Assembly: GCA_041486955.1 (NCBI GenBank)
Contig: JBGPML010000051.1
Span: forward strand, 1-5,640
From: JBGPML01 sp041486955
GTDB lineage: Bacteria > Patescibacteriota > UBA1384 > 2-12-FULL-50-11 > DASWYB01
DNA: 5,640 bases
Direction: 5' to 3'
The notes below the pieces were generated by a model. It did not search any database and was not told where the DNA came from. It worked only from the letters and a program-made list of their open reading frames with translations. The position numbers were made by a program, and so were the translations under genes. The stretch's first letter is position 1, and each line of letters begins with the position of its first letter. This document shows positions 1 through 4,816 of the stretch, piece after piece.

Positions 1-71
1 CTGATTTCAGGTGACATTAATCTTCTTAAGATTTTATGATCCCCACCGGGGAGATGGAGTCCACGCCATTG

Positions 72-112
72 TTTACAAACTTATTGTATCTTCCCTCGAT
101 AATATGTAATAT
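72..112 (+). promoter_or_regulatory. possible promoter region of the 133 gene
   Basis: An AT-rich stretch just before the ribosome-binding site offers TTGTAT (84-89), a 17-base spacer and TAATAT (107-112). An alternative is TTTACA (72-77) with GATAAT (98-103) at a 20-base spacer. Neither pair is strong, and the choice between them is open. Confidence 0.35.
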
Positions 113-132
113 ATCTCGCAAGGGAGGATGCC

Positions 133-585
133 ATGCACCGTATCCCGGAAGAGGAGTATCTACTCATCATTAGGAGGGCCCTCGCTCTCCAGATGAAAGA
201 AGAGCAAAATCTTGAACAGACTCAAGCCGCCAAGCTTGAGGAATTACAAGAGGAAGCTCTCCGTTCTGCCGCACTTGAGATGGGCATAAAACCCCGCGTG
301 CTCGAGGTGGCCACACGACAGCATGTTCTGGCAAGAAGGGTTCGACGAGCGGTTTCGACGGCAGGTATTACGCTTGTCGTATCCGGCTCCTTTCTTGCGA
401 ACCGGCTGGTTCATTCTCCAACCCCTATCCCCGCCGTGCCAAACTCCGTCGCGAAGTACGAAGCAGTTAAGCCCGACCTCATGATTTCATGCGTTACGGG
501 ACCGAATTCCGTGATGCAGAATTCAACGTTGCCCTCGGCTTCAACCGGCTCCTTCGATATCGATATCGTGATCGGTCGGAGCTGA
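133..585 (+). CDS. small protein of unknown function, helical N-terminus
   Basis: A 150-aa protein that I do not recognise. Residues 5-75 look wholly helical and charged: an LIIRRALALQ stretch, then a Glu/Gln/Leu-rich segment (21-45) that could be a coiled coil, then LEMGIKPRVLEVA. That last stretch resembles the E-x-GI-x-P-x-x-L-x-x-A pattern of small helix-turn-helix-like modules; the resemblance is by eye only. Residues 66-73 are Arg-rich, 77-91 are moderately hydrophobic (one weak membrane segment at most), and the C-terminal 55 residues are Pro/Ser-rich and low in complexity. The start is supported by AAGGGAGG at 120-127, five bases upstream. The gene stands alone, with its own terminator about 20 bases after the stop. 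It looks richer in GC than the large gene downstream. Confident that it is a gene; function unknown. Confidence 0.8.
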   Translation: MHRIPEEEYLLIIRRALALQMKEEQNLEQTQAAKLEELQEEALRSAALEMGIKPRVLEVATRQHVLARRVRRAVSTAGITLVVSGSFLANRLVHSPTPIPAVPNSVAKYEAVKPDLMISCVTGPNSVMQNSTLPSASTGSFDIDIVIGRS

Positions 586-606
586 TCGACTGTGTGGGAA
601 CATATG

Positions 607-649
607 AGACTCCCGTGATTCTCCAGAGTGAGAATTGCGGGTCTTTTTT
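607..649 (+). terminator. intrinsic terminator after the 133 gene
   Basis: An imperfect hairpin pairs AGAC..CCG (607-615) with CGGGTCT (638-644), and an inner TTCTC/GAGAA stem continues it. A run of T follows (644-649). It lies 21 bases after the stop codon at 585. Confidence 0.85.
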
Positions 650-940
650 ATAAAGTACCTTAATTCAAAGCCTCGAATTCACTTTAAATACTTGACACGT
701 ATATATTTATTCTGATACATTCCACTTAACACTATGGCCTTTTCGTAACGCGGGTTGCTATTTACTTATTACTCGCACAGCTATGGTAACGGTATTTTCT
801 AAGTTTGCTTCGTACGTTATACATGACTAAATTCCGTTCACTTTCTGCTCAATCACTTTCAGCCATAAAGTGATGAACAATTGCATATACTTTGCACGAG
901 AACAGGAATTTTAGTTCGTAAGTCTGGACAATAGGTATTC
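650..940. other. AT-rich gap without a gene
   Basis: No credible coding frame on either strand and no tRNA. A TTGACA box lies at 692-697, but no good -10 element sits at 16-18 bases. The only clear structure is the inverted repeat at 852-874, listed separately. Confidence 0.5.
852..874. repeat. 8-bp inverted repeat, possible operator or hairpin
   Basis: ATCACTTT (852-859) and AAAGTGAT (867-874) are perfect inverted copies around a 7-base spacer. No T-run follows, so it is not a terminator. It lies about 70 bases before the mini-ORF ribosome-binding site and could be a regulator site. No regulator is encoded in the window. Confidence 0.45.
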
Positions 941-959
941 GAAAAGGAGGCATGTTTTA

Positions 960-1001
960 ATGTTGCCTATTTTTCGTTGGTTGAGAGGCACTTTAAGATA
1001 A
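960..1001 (+). CDS. putative 13-residue peptide (mini-ORF)
   Basis: ATG at 960 opens a frame for MLPIFRWLRGTLR and stops at TAA 999-1001. The sequence AAAAGGAGG (941-950) lies 9 bases upstream and is the longest match to the consensus Shine-Dalgarno in the window. The peptide is hydrophobic and basic (three Arg, no acidic residue) and could touch a membrane if made. It lies 91 bases before the start of the large surface-protein gene and could act as a translated leader. Against it: a frame this short is expected by chance, and the same ribosome-binding site also precedes ATG TTT TAA at 952. Only the ribosome-binding site supports it. Confidence 0.3.
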   Translation: MLPIFRWLRGTLR

Positions 1002-1008
1002 TTATTAA
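981..1008 (+). promoter_or_regulatory. possible promoter of the surface-protein gene
   Basis: TTGAGA (981-986; 5 of 6 consensus), a 16-base spacer and TATTAA (1003-1008; 4 of 6) would start transcription near 1015, leaving a leader of about 78 bases before 1093. If used, it lies inside the mini-ORF and would exclude it from the mRNA. A weaker alternative is CATAAT at 1057-1062. Confidence 0.3.
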
Positions 1009-1092
1009 AAGTATTTCCGTTTACTTGGTAATACATAACTTATTTTAGCTACAAATCATAATGAAAGTTACAAATTTTTTGGGAGGTCAGCA

Positions 1093-3306
1093 ATGACTGG
1101 TTTTTGGATAGAAGTTAGAAAAAGGATTGCTGCTTTGGTCGTAGGGACTTTGGCCTTAGCACATATTTCAGTATTATTGGTAGCCACCCCTGCACTAGCG
1201 GCTCCAAGTACCTCACTGGTCGTAGATGAAGTCATGCTTTCAAAAAGCGGCTCGGGCAATACAACAAAGGAATTTGTAGACTTATACAATAAATCAGCTG
1301 ACAAAAAAGATGTTTCCGGCTGGCAAGTCAAAAAAGTTACGGGCGCAGGATCTCTCTCAACCCTATTTACTTTCCCTTCTAGTCCAGCGCCTATCGTTAA
1401 TGGTCATGACTTCCTCTTACTTGCACACAAGGACTATACTACCATTCCAAGCAAGCCAGATTTCACTTACTCGTCTGACAGCCTGGCAAGCAATAACTCC
1501 ATAATAATTGCCGATAGCATCGGTTCAGTTATCGATTCAGTTCGTATGGGCTCAGGAACTCTACCGGAAGGTTACACTCCCGAAGGTGCGGCAATCGCTA
1601 ATCCTGTGAACGATGAAAGTATCAGTCGCAACGCCAATCACGATGATACCGACGATAACTCAGCTGACTTCTCAGAGCATACTACTCCTTCACCTAAGTC
1701 TGGAAAGCCAACCACGCCTATTCTAAATCCGATTGTGACTGGTGATAAATCATTAACCGTTAGTTGGGCAGAAGTACGAAATGCAGAAAACTATACTATT
1801 ACGTATAAAGAAACCAATTCCGACGACGTTAAAAATGCTGGAACAACGAGCTCTACGTCCAAAAAAATTATCGGTCTCAAAAATGGCACAAACTATACTA
1901 TTTCCGTGGTCGCTAAGAATGATAATGGAGAAAGCGTTGCAGCCAATCAAACTGGAACGCCAAGCTTAATCGTTGACGCCTTTATTACCTTTAATGAGGG
2001 AGAAACAACTGGATTTCTCTTTGGCCCAGGTATCGTTACTGCTACTGTCGACTTCCAGAGTGATAACGACGTAGACCAAAGTGACGTACCAACAATTTCC
2101 TTTGCCCGCCCTAGCTCGTCAGTTGTGACCGGTCCTCTCAAATACGACGCTACTAAACACCGCTGGATTGCCAGTCTCGCCGTTACAAAGGCAGTAAATC
2201 CTAGTCAGGATGGCAACGTTGCCGTTTCACTTAACACAAATACTTCTGGCAAGTCGATCAATATCAAATCTGGTGCAGGCTTTACTGTCGATACAATGGT
2301 GAATAAACCATCTGCGCAAGTTGTGAGCCGCTGCTCAACGGCTCAAGACTCGTTTACCGCGGCGATTAGTGATAGTGATGTCGAATATATCTATATTTAC
2401 AAGTCAGCCAATTTGTCTGATCGTATTGCCGTTGCTCCGGTTCATAATGGAAAGACTGATGAAGTCTTCATTGGCGACAATAAAATGGAAAAACTTTATT
2501 TGGTAGCCCAAGATAAAGTCGGTAATATCAGTGAGCCGCTGGAAATTAAAAATCCACTCTCGATTGCCAAGCCAACACTCAAATTAGAAGGCGGGAATGG
2601 CGTCATTAAAGCATCGTGGCAATCTGTCGGCGACAATACTAATTACACTCTTCGCTGGCGTCCAGTCGGGCAATCGAATTGGCAAGAAAAATCAACCACT
2701 TCGACCAATAATGATATCTCAGTACCGAACGACAAAGAACATGAAGTTATGGTTCTAGCGAAAGATAATGCTTGCAACCAAAACAGTTCGGATACCATGC
2801 GGGCCACAGCTCATTCGACAAAGTTAATGAATGTGTCAAATAAAAGTACCGCAAATCGCGAAGCTATGATATTAGCCTCTGCTCATCTTACTGGATCTAA
2901 AGATGGTCAATTAAACGAAGGTACGGGAACAACGGGTAAGGGCGCCGGTACAACCGAAGGAAGCAAAACTGAAGGTCAACCGGGTAATCAAGTAACATCT
3001 ACTCCGACTCCTGGGCCAACCTCAAGTGCGACGGAATCCCCTAGTCCTGGTGGAGCCAATTTCTTTAAAGACCGATCGAAGTTGATTATCACCTTGGCAA
3101 TCATTCTGATTATTGCCGGAACTGCCTTAGCCGCTTACTCATGGTATAAAGGTGACGAAACTTCTCCAACTGATGATGACACTGAGTCAAACGGTGACGA
3201 TTCAACCGATGAAGAAGACGAAAGCGAAGAGGAAGAAGATAGCGACGATTCCGGGCCACCCAAATCTGGCCGCAATACTAAGCCACGTCGTCGTACCCGC
3301 TGGTAA
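1093..3306 (+). CDS. secreted, membrane-anchored lamin-tail/FN3 surface protein
   Basis: A 737-aa envelope protein. Residues 1-36 are a signal peptide (basic VRKR, hydrophobic core, ATPALA before a likely cleavage at A36/A37). Residues 40-200 read as a lamin-tail domain: DEVMLS, EFVDLYN, DVSGWQVKK, and the terminal DNSADF..TTPSPKSGKP signature. Residues 206-290 form an FN3 domain (LTVSWAEV..YTITYKE..GLKNGTNYTISVVAKNDNGES). Residues 293-490 look like two Ig-like beta domains, and 493-573 a second FN3 (IKASWQ..YTLRWRP). A Gly/Thr/Pro/Ser-rich spacer (600-655) leads to a TM helix (663-682). The tail is extremely acidic (690-720) and ends in PRRRTRW. Only two Cys occur (414, 561), both predicted outside, so a disulfide is possible. 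No LPXTG motif and no catalytic residues are seen. The start is fixed by GGGAGG (1081-1086) and by the signal peptide. Role inferred: adhesion or scaffold. TM topology puts the acidic tail in the cytoplasm. Confidence 0.92.
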   Translation: MTGFWIEVRKRIAALVVGTLALAHISVLLVATPALAAPSTSLVVDEVMLSKSGSGNTTKEFVDLYNKSADKKDVSGWQVKKVTGAGSLSTLFTFPSSPAPIVNGHDFLLLAHKDYTTIPSKPDFTYSSDSLASNNSIIIADSIGSVIDSVRMGSGTLPEGYTPEGAAIANPVNDESISRNANHDDTDDNSADFSEHTTPSPKSGKPTTPILNPIVTGDKSLTVSWAEVRNAENYTITYKETNSDDVKNAGTTSSTSKKIIGLKNGTNYTISVVAKNDNGESVAANQTGTPSLIVDAFITFNEGETTGFLFGPGIVTATVDFQSDNDVDQSDVPTISFARPSSSVVTGPLKYDATKHRWIASLAVTKAVNPSQDGNVAVSLNTNTSGKSINIKSGAGFTVDTMVNKPSAQVVSRCSTAQDSFTAAISDSDVEYIYIYKSANLSDRIAVAPVHNGKTDEVFIGDNKMEKLYLVAQDKVGNISEPLEIKNPLSIAKPTLKLEGGNGVIKASWQSVGDNTNYTLRWRPVGQSNWQEKSTTSTNNDISVPNDKEHEVMVLAKDNACNQNSSDTMRATAHSTKLMNVSNKSTANREAMILASAHLTGSKDGQLNEGTGTTGKGAGTTEGSKTEGQPGNQVTSTPTPGPTSSATESPSPGGANFFKDRSKLIITLAIILIIAGTALAAYSWYKGDETSPTDDDTESNGDDSTDEEDESEEEEDSDDSGPPKSGRNTKPRRRTRW

Positions 3307-3328
3307 AAATATAAGTTAGTTTCTTGAG

Positions 3329-3362
3329 AAGAGTACGACCGCTATCAGGTTATACTCTTTTT
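3329..3362 (+). terminator. intrinsic terminator after the surface-protein gene
   Basis: AAGAGTA (3329-3335) pairs with TACTCTT (3353-3359), with an inner ACC/GGT stem and a T-run through 3362. It starts 23 bases after the stop codon. It separates the surface-protein gene from the division gene, which therefore needs its own promoter. Confidence 0.7.
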
Positions 3363-3367
3363 GAGTA

Positions 3368-3376
3368 TGGTAACAT
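3368..3376 (+). promoter_or_regulatory. possible extended -10 giving a leaderless mRNA
   Basis: TGG followed by TAACAT (3371-3376) resembles an extended -10 box and ends six bases before the ATG at 3383, so transcription would begin at the start codon itself. A competing -10, TATACT at 3351-3356, lies inside the terminator. No good -35 accompanies either. This is consistent with the missing ribosome-binding site but is not proof. Confidence 0.3.
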
Positions 3377-3382
3377 AATAGT

Positions 3383-3793
3383 ATGCGCGGTAGCCTTACG
3401 ACCCCTTCTCGCACCCCTGTTATCTTTACTCGCACTATGTTGTGGTTGTTTATTTTTGGTTATAGTTTTTTTCTTGTAGGGCAAATAACTTATCAAAACT
3501 ACAAGATGAATCATGAGATCCGTTTTGAAAAAGACAAGATTAAAGAATTAGACCAAAAGAAACATACGTATCAATTAGCCTTGTTGTATTACCAAAGTAC
3601 GTCGTATCAAGAAATTGAAGCAAGGCAGCGACTCCTCCTTAAAGGTAAAGACGAGAACGTTGTAGCTTTACCTCAAGCGAAAAGTGAACCTATTTTATCT
3701 GTCGCTTCTGACTCGGTGATTAATAAGCCGCCACCGCCAGCAATTCCACCGTATCAATCGTGGTGGAATCTCTTTTTTGGTAATGAAAGTTAG
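3383..3793 (+). CDS. FtsB/DivIC-like septum formation initiator protein
   Basis: A 136-aa single-pass protein with the layout of the FtsB/DivIC family: a short cytoplasmic N-terminus, one TM helix (about 17-36), a short coiled coil (38-70, with KDKIKELDQKK), then the family's juxtaposed motif YQEIEARQRLLLKGKDENVVALP (in pieces at 75-97), where related proteins carry Y-x-E-x-x-AR-x-x-L-x-x-x-K-x-x-E. In known members these proteins act outside the membrane with FtsL and FtsQ/DivIB in the divisome. The C-terminus is unusual: a Pro-rich linker (115-123) and a terminal WWNLFFG. No Shine-Dalgarno precedes ATG 3383, and an in-frame TAA at 3371 blocks an earlier start; Met19 would cut into the TM helix. 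It is probably co-transcribed with the next gene. Family call fairly sure; FtsB and DivIC cannot be told apart here. Confidence 0.8.
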   Translation: MRGSLTTPSRTPVIFTRTMLWLFIFGYSFFLVGQITYQNYKMNHEIRFEKDKIKELDQKKHTYQLALLYYQSTSYQEIEARQRLLLKGKDENVVALPQAKSEPILSVASDSVINKPPPPAIPPYQSWWNLFFGNES

Positions 3794-3797
3794 TTTG

Positions 3798-4076
3798 ATG
3801 ATGCAAAAAGACAAAAAATATTGGTTTGTTGCCAAAGATTATGGTTGGGGGTGGGTTCCCGCCACGATACAAGGTTGGCTGATTTTAGTTGTCTATTGTG
3901 TTATCATAACCGGCATAGCAATCGGATTTACTGACTGGGTTGCCATACATCCAGTACCAAGCCTATTCGTAATAACGGTTTTTATCCTAGTAATCCTTTT
4001 AATAACTTCGAGTTTAATATATATCTGCTATAAAACAGGTGAACCACCAGAATGGCGTTGGGGTAAGAAAAAATGA
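3798..4076 (+). CDS. small two-TM membrane protein with AKDYGWGW motif
   Basis: A 92-aa protein from this start. The N-terminal stretch KKYWFVAKDYGWGWVPATIQGW is rich in Trp and Tyr; two TM helices follow (about 26-45 and 55-78), and the C-terminus is YKTGEPPEWRWGKKK. I recall similar small membrane proteins with a YG-x-GW-x-P-x-T-x-x-GW motif in many bacteria, with no known function; this is from memory. The start is uncertain. ATG 3798 and 3801 lie after the upstream stop, with only GAAAG (3785-3789) as a weak ribosome-binding site. ATG 3783 (overlapping the upstream gene by 11 bases) and TTG 3777 are also in frame. The overlap or near-contact with the upstream gene implies one mRNA and translational coupling. 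The last Lys codons and the TGA stop double as the U-tract of the opposing RNA's terminator. Confidence 0.8.
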   Translation: MMQKDKKYWFVAKDYGWGWVPATIQGWLILVVYCVIITGIAIGFTDWVAIHPVPSLFVITVFILVILLITSSLIYICYKTGEPPEWRWGKKK

Positions 4077-4110
4077 AAAGGCAGCGTCGTTCGAAAGAGA
4101 CGACACTGCC
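4067..4110 (-). terminator. intrinsic terminator of the structured RNA
   Basis: On the minus strand GGCAG-U-GUCGU pairs with ACGAC-G-CUGCC (11 bp, 4080-4110), followed by TTTTCATTTTTT (4079-4068). The middle pair is U-G on the minus strand but C-A on the plus strand, and no T-run follows on the plus strand, so it works mainly for the minus-strand RNA. Confidence 0.85.
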
Positions 4111-4384
4111 ATATGGAGCGAACAGAGTGGTTCGGCTTTAGCCTTACCTGCCAAAGATCGGGACAGGTGGATTCCTCGCTCGATTGCGAGTACTTAGGAG
4201 CTGTGTTTTCCCTGCCTGGCAAGCATTGGATTTACGTCTTCCTGAACGCAGTCCTACAACCCTCGTACGTAATTTTGCCAGAACGTCCTGGATTACGACG
4301 AGTTTAGGCTGTTCGGCCGTTTGGGTTTAAGTCGGTCACAGCAGCGCCAACTTACGGCAGAATCGCTACTTGCTTCCCCACTTA
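4067..4384 (-). ncRNA. unidentified structured ncRNA, about 300 nt
   Basis: No credible coding frame covers this 300-base stretch, yet it is framed on the minus strand by a promoter (4391-4418) and a terminator (4067-4110). Stems visible in minus-strand order are: 4347-4354 with 4328-4335 (8 bp, 11-nt loop); 4298-4302/4292-4296/4288-4291 with 4262-4266/4269-4273/4278-4281 (14 bp, hexaloop); 4246-4249 with 4234-4237, plus 4252-4254 with 4228-4230; 4186-4190 with 4175-4179; 4162-4168 with 4146-4152 (7 bp); and the terminator stem. In four of these, a C-A mismatch on the plus strand becomes a G-U wobble on the minus strand, which independently fixes the strand. I looked for tmRNA (tag reading frame, GGAUUCGAC start, T arm), RNase P (GAGGAAAGUCC, ACAGA core), SRP RNA (GGAAG helix 8) and T-box/FMN/lysine/cobalamin signatures and saw none. 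It may still be a diverged member of a known class. Confidence 0.7.
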
Positions 4385-4390
4385 TTTTAA

Positions 4391-4418
4391 ATAATATAAC
4401 TAACATATATATTGTCAA
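4391..4418 (-). promoter_or_regulatory. sigma70-type promoter of the structured RNA
   Basis: On the minus strand, a perfect TTGACA (4413-4418) and TATTAT (4391-4396; 5 of 6) are separated by 16 bases in a very AT-rich setting. The expected start is near 4384, just before the GC-rich GTGGGG with which the structured segment begins. Confidence 0.75.
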
Positions 4419-4437
4419 TAAAAAATAACGATCGTTT

Positions 4438-4562
4438 GAGGATATCTAACAATCCTTCCAATATTAAAACAAATTGTTTCCTAGCCGAGTGACAAAGTCA
4501 CCCGGAACATACTCGGAGAGTGCCGACCCCCTTCATGTTCAAATCCAGCTTTTGCATTTCTA
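4438..4562 (-). other. structured trailer segment downstream of the tRNA
   Basis: No gene. On the minus strand it holds GGGUGAC-UUU-GUCACUC (4487-4503; 7 bp including one G-U) and an alternative, mutually exclusive stem of CCGAGT with ACTCGG (4511-4516 with 4485-4490). It also holds a 13-base copy (4537-4549) complementary to the tRNA T arm. No U-tract follows directly, so where transcription from the tRNA promoter ends is not clear. It could be a tRNA trailer, a second small RNA or a tRNA-gene remnant. Confidence 0.35.
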
Positions 4563-4600
4563 CACACAAATACCGACTCATCTGAGTCGGTATTTGTGTG
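4563..4600. repeat. perfect 18-bp palindrome overlapping the tRNA CCA end
   Basis: CACAAATACCGACTCA and its flanking bases (4563-4580) are exactly complementary to 4583-4600 around a 2-base centre. On the tRNA strand the stem begins with the last two bases of the encoded CCA. No T-run follows on either strand, so it is at best a poor terminator; it may be a processing or stability hairpin. Confidence 0.9.
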
Positions 4601-4673
4601 GTGGCTGTGGCTGGATTTGAACCAGCGACCAACAGCTTATGAGTCTGCTGCTCTACCACTGAGCTACACAGCC
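4599..4673 (-). tRNA. tRNA with CAT anticodon (elongator Met, or Ile2)
   Basis: A complete 75-nt cloverleaf: acceptor GGCTGTG/CACAGCC, D stem GCTC/GAGC, anticodon loop CTCATAA, variable loop TGGTC, T arm GCTGG-TTCAAAT-CCAGC, discriminator A and encoded CCA. A fully paired G1-C72 and C11-G24 mark it as an elongator, not an initiator. From the anticodon stem onward (the stretch before and through TTGGTCGCTGGTTCAA) it resembles E. coli tRNA-Ile2, whose CAU anticodon is converted by TilS to read AUA. I therefore cannot choose between Met and Ile2. The base of the anticodon loop is closed by an A31-G39 mismatch instead of a pair. The 5' leader holds a short hairpin (TTC.CGCC with GGCG.GAA, about 4681-4700). 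Confidence 0.93.
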
Positions 4674-4708
4674 AGATTTCGCGCCATTCGGCGTGAAGTT
4701 CACATATA

Positions 4709-4737
4709 GTTATACCATATCTGGAGTATTTGCTCAA
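4709..4737 (-). promoter_or_regulatory. promoter of the CAT elongator tRNA
   Basis: On the minus strand TTGAGC (4732-4737) and TATAAC (4709-4714; 5 of 6) are exactly 17 bases apart. Transcription would begin near 4702, giving a leader of about 28 nt before the tRNA. It is back to back with the promoter of the 4817 gene. Confidence 0.75.
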
Positions 4738-4758
4738 TGCTGTACTTCTTTATCTTAA

Positions 4759-4767
4759 TGCTATGAT
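4759..4767 (+). promoter_or_regulatory. extended -10 promoter of the 4817 gene
   Basis: TGC immediately followed by TATGAT (4762-4767) matches an extended -10 element; no convincing -35 is seen 16-18 bases upstream. The expected start near 4774 would give a leader of about 43 nt. Confidence 0.55.
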
Positions 4768-4816
4768 CTGGTATATCGACTATACGAGGACGTAAGGAGT
4801 TAAGGGAGGAGGTATC

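Noticed and set aside
1..39. Possible C-terminal tail of a gene entering from the left
   Set aside because: Frame 1 is open to TGA at 37-39, but 12 codons are too few to judge.
40..52. TCCCC-ACC-GGGGA hairpin
   Set aside because: Only 5 bp and no T-run after it; not enough to call a terminator.
692..722. Promoter from TTGACA at 692
   Set aside because: The best -10 candidate (TACATT) lies at a 19-base spacer, and no gene starts within reach.
948..975. Terminator formed by AGGCA/TGCCT and ATTTTT
   Set aside because: Stem of 5 bp with an 11-base loop; too weak, and it coincides with the ribosome-binding site.
1061..1096. 11-codon frame ending in an ATGA overlap with the surface-protein start
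   Set aside because: It looks like translational coupling, but no ribosome-binding site precedes its ATG; probably chance.
4113..4307. Plus-strand frame within the structured-RNA region
   Set aside because: No ribosome-binding site, and it lies antisense to an RNA unit with promoter, stems and terminator.
4067..4384. tmRNA or RNase P RNA
   Set aside because: No tRNA-like ends or tag frame for tmRNA, and no GAGGAAAGUCC or ACAGA core for RNase P; a diverged form is not fully excluded without a covariance-model search.
4537..4562. Second tRNA on the plus strand
   Set aside because: The T loop and one T-stem half match, but the other stem half does not pair and no acceptor, D or anticodon arm can be drawn.
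4498..4737. Minus-strand frame of 79 codons
   Set aside because: It runs across the CAT tRNA and its palindrome; CSSVVEQ..LLVAGSNPAT is the usual false translation of a tRNA.
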